NCBI GenBank assembly: GCA_019925095.2
Contig: CM034402.1
Span: forward strand, 6,211,501-6,275,500
Direction of reading: 5' to 3'
Origin: Dendrolimus kikuchii
Lineage: Eukaryota > Arthropoda > Insecta > Lepidoptera > Lasiocampidae
Length of the DNA: 64,000 bases
Both the position numbers and the translations under genes were made by a program. Every line of letters begins with the position of its first letter. The first letter of the stretch is position 1. This document shows, piece by piece, positions 20,867 through 32,042 of the stretch. A model generated the notes under the pieces. That model worked only from the letters and a program-made list of their open reading frames with translations. It made no database searches and was not told the origin of the DNA.

Positions 20867-21582
20867 AAACATGAAAAAGCTTAATAAATGAAGTGTAAAA
20901 TTTGAGAAAAAACTAAGTGTTAAAACTAAAAAAATACTTTTGAAATAAGGCCCGTATTTGAAAAATGTAAAACCCATTCCTATATCTTACAAATCGGTCA
21001 TAAATGTATTTCTATGAATACGTAGTCAGTCAAATGAAAAAAAAACTATTTGTCACCTCTCCGAAACCCTTCATAGTACGCGTACATGTCAGATTGACTT
21101 TTGACTTTAAAGAAAACAATTTATTACATCACCTGGCTTTTCTATACACACGACATTGGCAAAATCAATACATAAATGGCATAGCAGCCATTATTAAAAA
21201 AAAAAAAACAATTTAAACTTCAATTCTCTTGGTATATCACAATGATAGCGTGAATAATAAATAAATTCCAAGAAACTTTAAAAGCATCAAAGGAAAGTTA
21301 CAATTTCATATGAAACAGTGACCAAAATACATCGATATTAATGTGTTCACTTGCTTTTATCCCATTTTCTGGGGTCTGCAGCGGTGGAAAACTATTTTAA
21401 AGTTAGATTGAGTTCGCAAACTGTTTTGTCTCGAGTGTTTTTGTAATAACCGTTCCTGTATGTCATTGTTATGATGCCAGCGGTGTCAGCATACGTTCAT
21501 ACAAACTTTTCATTTTAGAAATTGAATTTTCTTTAACAATTTTCCATGCAGAATTACATAGATTGTGTGATTTTGTTTTGTT

Positions 21583-21902
21583 GAAGTGAAGCTCGATGAA
21601 ACGAAAAAGCGACACTAAAAAGAGATAAACACATCAATCTATAGCACTGAACCTGTGTGAGAATTCACAGATTAGAGAGTCATTAAAACCGATGATTAAA
21701 CATAGGTCCAATTTGGACCGAAATAAAATTAATTGTATTTTTTTAGACTAAAACAGCGAAAAATTTAAAGTGATACTTAAGAAGTTTATTTTGAATTATA
21801 ATATGTTGACGGATGTAAGCTAAAGGAATTATATTTATATTAATAAAAGTTAGGGAAGAATTATATGGGAGTATATTCTCCGAAGTGTCACTTCTACTGT
21901 GT
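21583..21902 (-). mobile_element. MITE, inverted copy of 18585-18952
   Basis: Reverse complement matches the 18.6-kb copy over nearly all its length with small indels. Termini are gaagtgaagc and cttctactgtgt. Confidence 0.7.
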
Positions 21903-22059
21903 ATGAACTCCACACACACACTCATTTATTTATTGGAAACATAACTATGTGTTATTATGATACTAATATAAACAAACTTTATGCAAATTAAAATTAGAAA
22001 CTATATATAAATGAAATTATATAAATTAAAATTAAACTAGAATAACTAGTGCCACACCG

Positions 22060-22550
22060 CCTATCATTTCAGAACGTCCTCAAAAGACTGGCCGCATTGC
22101 CTCGTTGAATGGCAACGCTAATGCTTTGCCTGATGTAGAGACCACTCTTGTGTTCACGTAAGATATCTATCATGCGTTTGGCTATGTCTTGATAAAGCTT
22201 ACATTGGTTTTGAAAATATCAATTAAATAGGGCAGTCTCTAGACAAGTGACATTAGCGCTAAACAAATAGAATTAAATGTATGCGAATGACATTATACTT
22301 AGCGTAACGATATGTCATTTCTATTCTTCGCTTGTCTAAGGGGGCAGGCATTCAGGCTGAAATATTTTGAACAATAAGTAAAAAAAAATATTAAGCTACC
22401 AGCACAATTCAATTAGAAAAACAATAAGACAGGCTTACATACAATAAATCAATTTAAACTAATGCTTAAATTGTTTTTTTTTTGTTATTTTTCAATAACG
22501 CATTATAGCCTAGAAAAATTACATTCGAATTTTTATCTACTAGGTACTAG
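22060..22550. other. A+T-rich stretch with possible MITE
   Basis: 22232-22350 has partial inverted symmetry (ctagacaagtga against cgcttgtctaag, and a palindromic gacattatac core). Too degraded to call firmly. Nothing coding. Confidence 0.3.
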
Positions 22551-22559
22551 GTAGGTGCT

Positions 22560-23130
22560 TTTTTATATTGAATAGGTTCGCGTTTGATTACCATTGCGCC
22601 TGATGTGAGGTAGTGTTGTAAAACCTCATTTAATGTCATAGACAAAACATAATAATTTGTGGTATACATTTTTTGATTCAAAAGTACTTCAATAAAAAAT
22701 GTCGAACTGAGAGCACAATCTTTTATTAAAAGATTTTCCAACAGGTAGAAATGCAGGCTAAGGTGGAGCACGCTTACCTAGAAGGTATAGGTCCCGCCAC
22801 GTAAAAAGAACGCTGAGCGGTAGTGGAGGGGATGTGTCTGCGCAGGTGTACAGTCGTATCCTAAAGTACTAGGTTAATGTTTTATGAGTAATTGTTTTAT
22901 TGTAGAATCTTATTAGGTACTTTAGTAGCTACTAATACCGGTGCGGCAGGGTGTCATCCCGCCTCGCCCCCTTCATACCACCAATTTGATCGATAAAACG
23001 CTCACTGCGCAGGTTCAGAGCCAGCGTTGTTTTTACGTGGCGCGAACTATACCTCACGCGAGACTTGAAGACACTTAGATTGTATTTTTCAGGAAAAACA
23101 GACGACGGTGAAGAGTTTCACTCTTCGGAG
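22560..23130 (-). pseudogene. LINE ORF2 C-terminus, split by a MITE
   Basis: Minus strand near 23120-23055 reads RTSEE, stop, NSSPSSVFPEKYNLSVFKSR. After the MITE at 22788-23049 the frame resumes as LLGKRAPP and a stop (22758-22760). The untranslated end carries catcaggcgcaatgg and atcaaacgcg. Matching copies lie at 35776 and 48983. Clade (CR1 or Jockey) uncertain. Confidence 0.75.
22788..23049. mobile_element. MITE inserted in LINE, TA target duplication
   Basis: Terminal inverted repeats of ~28 bp: TAGGTCCCGCCACGTAAAAA and, on the other strand, TAGTTCGCGCCACGTAAAAA, each followed by -AACGCTG after one base. Flanked by TA (22786-22787, 23050-23051). The uninterrupted target is visible in the related LINE at 35.8 kb. 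TA duplication suggests the Tc1/mariner group. Confidence 0.8.
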
Positions 23131-23912
23131 GTGCGTATGATAAAAGTGGAAGCATAGCGTTTCGTTCGCTTTGTTGGTATTTCCACCATATATCGGTGAC
23201 GTGAGTGCGTACGTCTGCTTGTCCTGTGGTAAAATGGTGAGGGAGGAATTCATTCATGCAATTATTATTAAATGGTAGGTTTATTAACTTATATGTGCAT
23301 AGATATAAAATTATCCGATTTTCAATCACCAGTTAAAAGTTATTCGTAGAATAATGTACAATTCTACAAATAACTTTTATTTGGTGTTTAAAAAATCGGC
23401 CCCTAATTTGATATTGTTGATAATTATTTTTGGATTCAAATTAAGCGGCGTTACAAAATATCTATGCTTAATAAACTTTACTGTAGAAAAAGTCTCTCTC
23501 GATAACTAGTATGTACCTATACTGCACATATTTGTATATATACATTTCGGATGCAATACCGTAAATTCCTGCCCACACTAATCAACTTTTACCTAAACCA
23601 GCAACATTTTAAACAAATGTACTGAAAAATATTAAGCTCCTGCCACAATTGCCTCGTGGGCGTTTGCTCCCGACATGCATTATGTAAACTTTCAATTGTC
23701 TACCGCACTATACAGTTGGCGTACCTTTTTAAAATTCATACCGTCCGCGCCACACTGGCTTTCTTAGCACACGAGTCTTTATCGTTCCTTGAAAACGTCC
23801 AACACAGTTTATATTGAGGTCTACTTTTTTGGGTTACTTAGTTTTCCGAACCGCAATATCGCAGGTGCGATCCGAGTTAGTTACGGAATGTTTGTTTCTT
23901 ATTGACAGATAT

Positions 23913-24045
23913 AAGCCGAGGTAGCCACGGGGTTAGTGCATGCATTCCAAGCTCAAAGGGCGCGCAAGAGAGAGAGCGAGAGAGAGAGAGCGCGCGAGAG
24001 AGAGAGCGAAAGAGTGAGAGAGAGCGCGCGAGAGAGAGAGATAAC
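23913..24045 (+). repeat. SINE head followed by (GA)n/(GC)n repeat
   Basis: ccgaggtagccacggggtta to caagctcaaagggcgcg matches the SINE head. At 23966 it becomes an ~80-bp purine-rich array of gaga with gcgcg interruptions. Confidence 0.65.
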
Positions 24046-24165
24046 ATTTTATTTCACACCAAAATATAGAATTGCAAAAACAAACTACATTTACAATATT
24101 TTCTAGGCAATACATTAGGCGGCCTTATCGTTCAAAGCGATCTCTTCCAAGCAACCTAAATCAAA
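24046..24165 (-). repeat. LINE 3' UTR (GATCGCT..GCCGCC type)
   Basis: acattttatttcacaccaaa, then ggcggccttatcgttcaaag and cgatctcttccaagcaacct. Same family as 42455-42775 (minus), 33830-33966 and 62270-62400 (plus). Coding part absent. Confidence 0.6.
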
Positions 24166-25019
24166 GAAATTTAAATCAGGCGATGTAGGTGGGAGGTGCA
24201 GGAAAAAGGCACTAGATACATAAATACTCAAACCAATTTTTAGAAATAAATATACAAATACGTACACATATACATAGTCATATATATATTCACACATATA
24301 CAATAATATATTTCAAAATACATAAGTGTTTAAGTTATAATATTAAGTTAATAAATGTATCAACATGATTGTATTGTGTTAATCAGACATAGCTGTTTGT
24401 GGACAAATAGTGTTTTATATTATTTACTATTGTATAAATGTTCCATTTGCTACGTGGGTGCTTTATTTACACACACAAACAAACAGACGGGCGGACATGA
24501 CGATCTCATAAACATTCTTCTCAAAATCGCTACGAAACCCTAAAACCTATTTGCATTAGAAATGTATCACCATTTTATCCCAGTAGATCCTGACATTAAA
24601 AGCCTATTTACCATACGCTCGGCGTATCAAGAAACCCTATACAAACAAGCTCTTGTAAGGGTAACACTAACTAAATTTAGCTTCATATACGTCGTTTCAT
24701 GTTTTTAACATGTATCCATATTGAACCCTAACATTTATAGCCATTATTGGTTTAAGTGTAAATATGTTTCTTTATAAGCTATGAAAGGCTTGCCGCACTT
24801 AGGCACCTTAAAGAACGCGAAACTGAAACAGTAATTACATTTAAAAAAATCAGGGTGTGGGTATTTGTGTCCGTCCACGCGTATGAAGTGATACTTTACT
24901 TTATAATAGGTATGTAGGTTTAACCAAGCCAAGACCCAATTTAAAAAATAAACTTCTACGTATACATTCATTGCTAGATTTTTCCTAATCTATACTATAC
25001 TATATACATATAATATATT
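24166..25019. other. A+T-rich stretch, nothing recognised
   Basis: Small accidental ORFs only. Short TA-rich tracts near 24270-24310. Confidence 0.4.
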
Positions 25020-25578
25020 ATATACTAGCTGACCCGGCAAACTTCGTACCGCCTCAGAATCAATAAATAAAAAACGTTGATTTCTGAACGACGGGAGCAA
25101 CATCAAACGTTTGATATTCAAAACCAAAAAAATGAAAAGAAACTCCACTGTTAGAACTTTTTAGAATGATTTTTCTAATTTAAATTTGTTATCATTTCTT
25201 TGTTTCTTTATGTCACTTGTAAGAAAATTTTGTAAAGGCAAGTCAATATAATGTTTTAGAAGCGAATTTTATTTTTTTACGTTTTAGCTAATAAATATAT
25301 ATTATATAAAATAATCCACGACATCCACTTTTAAATTTAATTTGATTTCTAAACGACGAGACGAACATCAATGTTTCACAGTAGGTAGGAATAGTTTCTA
25401 AGGGAAAGCGAAATTGTTGTTTTTACTAAATTCCAAGCATTTTTTTCATAGTTACTGACCTTTTAAACCTTCCCTGAACTTCCACAAATAATTCAAAACC
25501 GTAATTAGCCAAATCAGTCCAGCCGTTCTCGAGTTTTAGCGAGACTAACGAACAGCAATTGATTTATATATATATACA
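25020..25578 (-). repeat. Helitron-like or LINE-related repeat ending CTAGT
   Basis: Plus-strand start actagctgacccggcaaact is the reverse complement of a ..GCCGGGTCAGCTAGT end. The other edge is cagtccagccgttctcgagt, gcaattgatt and (TA)n. The 29438-29640 fragment is an inverted partial copy. Known as a widespread arthropod repeat; class not certain. Confidence 0.55.
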
Positions 25579-25585
25579 TATAGAT

Positions 25586-25762
25586 AATATTACAAAGAGC
25601 TAAAGTTTGTGAGTTTGTGGCGTTGTAGGGGGTAATCTCTGGACCTTATAAACCGATTTTAAAAAATATTTTACTATTGGGAAGCGACGTTAACAGCATG
25701 ACAAGACGCTATATACCACGGGAGCGGGACAGAGCGCGGGTGAAACTGCGCCGGGCCGCTAG
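25586..25762 (+). repeat. Compact Helitron-like element
   Basis: Starts gataatattacaaagagcta (compare TCTATACTAATATTATAAAG), carries ctggaccttataaaccgatt, and ends gcgggtgaaactgcgccggg, ccgCTAGT. CTRRT end present. Confidence 0.5.
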
Positions 25763-26368
25763 TAATTTATACAACGACTTGTGTTGCGAGTTAAATGACA
25801 AAGAAATAGGAATTATTAAATTTATGGTAAATAACATATACTGAGTACCCACTTCAGAAAACTCTTTTTATAAAACCCTTTTGTTCCTCAACCAGGCGTC
25901 CAGTGCAGCCGCTTATTTGAGGAGCCCTCAAAACTTCGTCCACGCCGGTGAAACAAATAGCTTTCAACTCAGCCGCTACGGCTAACTGCATTTTTATGGG
26001 CGTCTCTTCACAGAGTTGGATGAAAAAAATAAAATATGAACATTTTTCCGCAATAATCACCAAAGGATTTTTAAAAAGGAAATGTAATATTTCGTAATTT
26101 AAAAGATTTGTAGCAAAAGTTTATACTAATGACTAACTGTTACTCACGACTGTACTTGCATTAATTTATTTACTTTTACGTTTTTACTTCATTACAAGTA
26201 AGAACGCACCTAATACGGCTGAAACTTTCTCAGTCTTTCTCCCTTTCTAGGCTCAATATTCTACGTACAGTCTTAACGGATTATACTAAATTACACTTTG
26301 ATGTAATGTGTATGTATATATAATTATGTGTGTTTCTTTCGTATGTTAGTAATTTACACTGTAAGCTT
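25763..26368. other. A+T-rich stretch, nothing recognised
   Basis: No supported ORF or repeat. Confidence 0.4.
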
Positions 26369-26735
26369 TTTAACGGTTTTAAGCGCGATAATTTACTTGA
26401 TTTTTATTATTCCGACGCGTCGACCACTTTTCAATAGCCGTGATGACGGATGACAAAGATGTCCAATGTCAACGAGTTAAAGTTTTATTAGCCTGCCGCC
26501 AAAATTTTCATATGAATTATTTAGTTTTAATTTTGTTTATGGCTATTATTTACTCTATGGGAGCCTAATCTAATTTACCACCGCTTCGCAACATGTTGTG
26601 ACTTGAAAAGAAGAAGCTTGAAGCTTGTTTGCTGAAGAGTTTCTTCACAAGCATGCAAGTCGGAATAACAAAAAATCAAATAAATTACTACGCTTAAAAC
26701 CGTTAAAATAAATAAAGACGTAGTTTTATTATGTA
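26369..26735. mobile_element. MITE with TTTTAACGGTTTTAAGCGCG ends
   Basis: Left end tttttaacggttttaagcgc, right end cgcttaaaaccgttaaaata followed by gacgtagttttatta; about 310 bp between. The same arms form the perfect palindrome at 30647-30751, which looks like an internally deleted derivative. Confidence 0.6.
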
Positions 26736-26750
26736 TTATTATAATTATAA

Positions 26751-27029
26751 CTGCCCGTAAATGTCCCACTGCTGCCTCGGGTCTCCCACTATAGGGGAAC
26801 GGACAATATACCCACCACGCTTGTCCAAGGCGGCTTGGTAGGTTTGACACATCGGTTATCTCGATGTGCAGGTTGCATCACGATGTTTTCCTTCACCTTT
26901 GTTAGTACCTTGTAATTCTAGCAATATGCACATTAGGTCAGAAACCTGCCAAGTTGTGCGTTCTGGCTAGGATCGAACCCGCGCCCTTTGAGTTTGGGGA
27001 CGCGTACGGTAGCCATTACGCTACCACGA
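26751..27029 (-). repeat. tRNA-derived SINE, full length
   Basis: Reverse orientation. B box complement ggatcgaacc at 26970-26979, head ending ctaccacgaa at 27030, tail side gtcccactgctg. Confidence 0.82.
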
Positions 27030-29011
27030 ATTACTTATTATGTGTAGTAGTCGCGAAAACTTAAGAAAATATTACTGTAAGTTTTCTTAGTTCTGAATCA
27101 TGGTGTGCCCGGATCCAATTTTAAGGCTCAGTTTGTTTTTATTGTACTCGAGATTAAAGACTGAATATTTGTCCTTATAACTCTAAAATGTGTACTTAAT
27201 TATTTCGTACCCAAAGCTTATGAACTTTCATATTCCAAACTTGTAGAATTAACGTAAAGCTTCAGGGTTTTCATTTGACACAAAAGGTAGCCTACGATAT
27301 AAATGATATCCTTGACAAACTTCAATAATAACATTGAGCCGTTTAGTTTTGTAAATTTAACAGACCTACAGAATATCTTTCTAATTTACGTAATATTATT
27401 ATACTTGTACATAATTATTATGTTTAATTTGGTATTTTATTGATTATACGGATGTTAATTGTCTTATTTATACATTGCGACTTATATGTCTTTTATTGAT
27501 GTTTTATAATTTATTTATTTGGACTAGAAAAATATATATTATATATTTATATTTTTCTAGACCAAGTAAATAAATTCTAAAACCATCAAAAAAGAAGAAC
27601 GACATGTAGGTATTGGAGCGCCATATTCGTATGTAAGATTTAAAGCTTTTTAAAGTTATATTTTTACAATGCGATTATCACTTCAAGAATTTTACTTCCA
27701 TGATCTGCATGTAAGTCCATTCTCAGCTGAGAATAATCATCAAAGTGTAACGGGACGTGACATATCATCCTTAACACAACACCATTGAAAGTATGAAATA
27801 AAAATATTTTAACTTGATAAAAACAACGTTGTTCCGAAGAAATCCCCCGGTGTTTACTGCCTACATTATATAAGAGTTTCACTAGTAATCATGTGAACAC
27901 TGGATGTTCGGTCTTTGTCTAATATAAAGAAGGTAGCACATCGCTCCATCAATTTTGCTATCTACCCTCTTTCTGTGTGAGGCGACGGCCAATGCAGAGC
28001 AGAATAAAGGCAGCCATTTTGGACAGTTCCTGTCTACATTTTAACGAGACCACACCGCGCCGTGCGCTCTTTTTATTTGGTTACATTTACCAAGTTATTG
28101 TTATTACTGGCCATGCCAAGCAAGAACTTTTATCACACCTAAAACTTTGTACGAAGTATTAGCTCTATAGTGGAATTCAGTGCCGTTTGCTGTATCTGTG
28201 TGCAACCTGAACAAATCCAGGAGGGGGCGGATCTCAAGCTTGGTGGATCTTCTGCTTTTCTAGTGCAAGGATCTAGCACATATCTCTCTCATACAGTCCA
28301 CAACTACTAAATCAGCATATTATCTGCAGGCCGCAGCGCCTCAAACTGGATAGAGTAAACAACTATGAAATGACCCATAAAACGACCATCCTCAATCCGG
28401 CCCTTAATGACCCTCATACAGAAAAACAGTTCCAATTAATAAGCCAATAGCAATAACGCAAGGTCCGAAATAAATACGATAACCTATATCACTTTTACAA
28501 TATCGTGAACTGTGACAGATATCAATAAAGACATGAAAAGGGTCGGCCCTCCCTGTCCCACTTATGTTATGCGATTGATATTACCGCAAAAATTGCTATT
28601 CAGAATAATATCGAGTTGTCTATAACTTTGTAGAGCTCAAATTTACATATAAAGTTTGGGGGGATCATCGACATGCGTAGGAGGGTGTATGGGTGAAAAT
28701 ATTTAGGACCACTGGCTCCCTAAGGCAAGGGACGTTCAGGTAGGCCTTCGAGATCAAATTTCTAAATGTGTTATGTCAATTTTGTTTAATGTAGAGATAC
28801 TTTGTTAAGATGGTATAGCGGTATAGTAATATTCAGTTATTATTGGTGACATTAACGCATATTGGCAACAACAGTATTTTAACAACAGTAAATTATAGGT
28901 GTAATTACTAATGCCCGGTTTCTGAGGTTACCAGTTTTGAATTCAATAACAATTGATTCTATAAATTTATGTAATAGATAAACTTAGGTCAACTAGTGAT
29001 TAATTTTGCGG
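27030..29011. other. Long A+T-rich stretch with one palindrome
   Basis: No supported gene. Contains the palindrome at 27498-27588. A 61-codon ORF near 27977 has no recognisable motif. Confidence 0.4.
27498..27588. repeat. 91-bp palindrome (foldback element)
   Basis: Arms of about 40 bp, gatgttttataatttattta..ctagaaaaatata against tatatttttctag..aaaaccatc, with a few mismatches around an 11-bp A+T centre. Confidence 0.65.
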
Positions 29012-29118
29012 TCCTATGTTTAATCATCGGTCTTATTGACTCTCTTCTGATTTCTTCTCTCTTTTGATTCTGATTGTGTTTATCTATTTTAGTGTCGCTT
29101 TTTCGCTTCATCGAGTTT
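29012..29118 (+). repeat. MITE fragment of the 18.6-kb family
   Basis: tcctatgtttaatcatcgg through tttagtgtcgctttttcg and catcgagttt. Only the 3' third is present. Confidence 0.65.
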
Positions 29119-29229
29119 AGTTTATTATTATTTTACTCCTTGTCCACATTGCATTCATTGAGGAACCCTTTACAGGTAACTCCGACCCGTACACATTCAG
29201 GTGAGTGTATACTAATTTATATATATATA

Positions 29230-29437
29230 CATACATACATACATACATAACTTCACGCCAGTTCCCTTGCGGAATAGGCACGAACAACAGAGCGCCATTC
29301 AGGCTTATTCTTACACACCTCACTCGCTTCTTTGACATTCATAACTCTTGTCATGCACGTTCGTCTGTTCTTAAGGCTCCTGACATCACCTTCTGCTAGT
29401 ATACGATGAATTTGATCATGGAAGGTGTGTCTTGAAT
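29230..29437 (-). pseudogene. RTE-type LINE 3' end
   Basis: (catacata)n tail, then the reverse complement of the last ~65 codons up to SRHTFHDQIHRIL. The upstream border falls where the element at 29438 starts. Confidence 0.8.
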
Positions 29438-29640
29438 CTATATATATAAAAATCAATTGCTGTTCATTAGTGAACGGCTGGACTGATTTGGCTAATTTTG
29501 GTTTTGAATTATTTCTGGAAGTCCAGGGAAGGTTTAGAAGGTGAGTAAATATGAAAACAATGCTTGGAATATAGTAAAAACAACAATTTCGCTTTCCCTT
29601 AGAAACTATACCTATCTGTCAAACATTGAAGAATGACTAA
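29438..29640 (+). repeat. Fragment of the 25.0-kb repeat, opposite orientation
   Basis: tatatataaaaatcaattgc, cggctggactgatttggcta and ttcgctttcccttagaaact are reverse complements of 25380-25578. Confidence 0.65.
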
Positions 29641-30044
29641 GGGACATATAAAGTGCTTAATAAAATTCAGCAATACTTTATATTAACAACACTCGATTGA
29701 CTAGTTTCTAATGGCATTTAAATGGGTTTCTAAAAGAAACACAAGAGTTAAATGGAAGGGAAATTAAGTCGCTTTTTATAGCCATTTTATTTCCATAGAC
29801 ATTTGCGCTCTCAGCAGCAAAACGTCCCGCTGCGAAAAATGCAACAACAGCTTTATTCAAAAGAATTGAATTAAAAATGGCGGTATTTTCTGTTTTTCGT
29901 TGCGCGCCCGACTTCTCCGTAAATAGACAATTAGCTAGTTTGCTGCGGGATAAATAAATAAATGTATCTTGTTTAGTATAAGTATATACTAGGTTAAGTA
30001 GCGTGTACAGCATACTTTTGTGGGAAGCTGTCATAAAATTACTC

Positions 30045-30155
30045 GACACCGGCAATACATTGTTAACATCTCTGATGTTTCAAATGTCGATAGGCGACGG
30101 TAACCGCTTCCTAGCCGGTGAGCCGTCAGCCTGTCTGCTGTACTCAAGCAATAAA
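30045..30155 (+). repeat. LINE-tailed repeat, 3' tail only
   Basis: tctgatgtttcaaatgtcga taggcgacggtaacc-type block, then gagccgtcagcctgtctgct and caataaaaa. Confidence 0.6.
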
Positions 30156-30299
30156 AAATAACTTTTAACCTATGTAATGGAAGTTTTTGAAAAAAATGAA
30201 GATGGTAGAACAAAATAATACTTTTAATAAAATGTGTTTCAACAAGGTTCACGAACTTGCGTTAAATATACACTACAGGCAATTTTTTATTTTTTTATT

Positions 30300-30580
30300 C
30301 CATAAGTTCAGCAGACAGGCAGACGGCTCACCCGATGGAAAGCGGTTAATTTGTAACACCAAAGGTGCTACTAAAGTGCTGCCGCTCTCTAAAGGAAGAC
30401 TGGAACCTGGCTACTAATGCCGAAACACAACTCAAGGTTGTTATGAAGGCATACTTTAGACCAGAGGTGGTAGCCATCCAGTCGGGCAAATACCCTACCA
30501 CTTGGCTGTGGGTTGTTTTGTCGCCTCTTACGACAGGCCGCCCAGCCGCAGGAAATCTTATTCTTTCTCCGTTCCTAAAC
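30300..30580 (-). repeat. ~300-bp LINE-tailed repeat, near full length
   Basis: Runs from agttcagcagacaggcagac to ccgcaggaaatcttattctt and ctccgttcct. Missing only a few bases around the gcctatgg site. Confidence 0.8.
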
Positions 30581-30646
30581 ATTAGAATCTATTGAATATA
30601 AATAAAGTGTCTACTATTTTCTTAAGTTTTCGCGACTTGTATACAT

Positions 30647-30751
30647 AATAAAACTACGTTTTAACGGTTTTAAGCGCGGTAATTTTATTTGATTTTGGTT
30701 TTCCGACGTTTCGACGTACCGCGCTTAAAACCGTTAAAACGTAGTTTTATT
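30647..30751. repeat. Perfect 34-bp inverted repeat (palindromic MITE)
   Basis: Arms 30647-30680 and 30718-30751 are exact reverse complements, starting aataaaactacgttttaacg; spacer 37 bp. Same arms as the longer element at 26369-26735. Confidence 0.8.
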
Positions 30752-31137
30752 AAAGTGTCTACTACTTTAACATAAATCTTAACCAAGATAGATAAACGTA
30801 CACGACGAATCAAAACCTAAAAAATTGCTTCGCTTGCGACTTATTAGGAGATAGCAATAGCCATCACAAGCTGTAAAACAACTTCAGAACCGCAAGATCC
30901 GAACCCAACATGTCCTCCCTCACTATTCGAAATTGACCACATTCTGACCTCCGAAAACAATTCCAATTACATACATACTAGGAGCAAACTGTACCGAATC
31001 GGACTAGGAATCCGGAAGTTTGGTACATCTTTAATTAATACGGCTAGTGTTGGGATAAGTCAAACTGATTCTAAATAATATTAAAGGCTTTTACCGTACA
31101 AGAAGAGAGACAGACCGGATTGCCTGTCGTAAACAAT
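30752..31137. other. Stretch without gene
   Basis: Nothing recognised. Confidence 0.35.
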
Positions 31138-31220
31138 ACACAGTCAGGTAGTATTACCCGTTCGGATGGCTCCTACCTCTGGTCTAGAGTACGTCGTGGC
31201 CAGGTTCTAGTCTTCCTGTA
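31138..31220 (+). repeat. LINE-tailed repeat, short 5' fragment
   Basis: cagtcaggtagtattacccg, ctctggtctagagtacgtcg and gtggccaggttctagtcttc, with an internal deletion relative to the family. Confidence 0.5.
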
Positions 31221-31977
31221 TTATGTATATAGTTTAGTCTAGAAGGGGAGGCTAAAATGCAAAAAATACGAAACCCAACGAGTGATGTATCTAATGACAC
31301 TAATTTTATTACCTGAAATTAGCCGAATATGTATGTGTAATTAAGCATTAGGCCACAGTTGTTTACTTATAAATAGTTGACCATTGTACGCACTTCGTAC
31401 ACGCGCATCGATGTACAAGTTAGGTACAGTTGATAAGGTGGCTCAGCTTTGCATTTGTGTGAGTGCAAGCAATTAGTGTAGCGTCCCTGGCGAGTACCTT
31501 ACTCGCTTCGCTTCTGATACCGCTAGCAGCTTGACGTATATCATTATTTTCTCAATTCAATAATCATTTCGTAACATACTATGTACTTATATTAATTTGT
31601 TCAAAATGTGTATCTTTTGTCTATTCTTTGTTTCACGTTGTTCTAATTATAAATAATATTAAAATATTAAATGTTTATTAGTTTTTTTTTTCTTCTTCTG
31701 TGAAGGTGGCGTTACTGCTTGGCACTAACGGAAGAGTAGCGTTGGTTGTTATCAACCAGCATTTGCTGAGTTAGGGCCTGTTTAGAGTTAGTTAACTTTT
31801 GGCTTTTATTAAACTGCTAATGTATACTTTTATAATTTTAAGTAACTCTTAATCAACATTATTTTCTTTCTTTTTTTTATTTCTTTCTATACGTGTGCAA
31901 TGCCTCACACAAATGCAAAAATAAGCTTACGCCATGAGGACTACACGCACAATGGTCAGCAGATTACAAATGAACAA
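31221..31977. other. A+T-rich stretch, nothing recognised
   Basis: No ORF with support. An isolated less A+T-rich block at 31700-31770 matches nothing else here. Confidence 0.35.
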
Positions 31978-32042
31978 CTTTGAAGCCGGTAGCACATTGG
32001 CAGCATCTCTGGTGTTGCAGATATCCATAAGCGATGGGAATC
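31978..32042 (+). repeat. LINE 3'-end fragment (VANVHRR type)
   Basis: agccggtagcacattggcag catct, then ggtgttgcagatatccataa. Stops before the pyrimidine-rich end. Confidence 0.5.

Noticed and set aside
23966..24045. CRISPR-like or coding repeat
   Set aside because: Simple GA/GC repeat without spacer structure.
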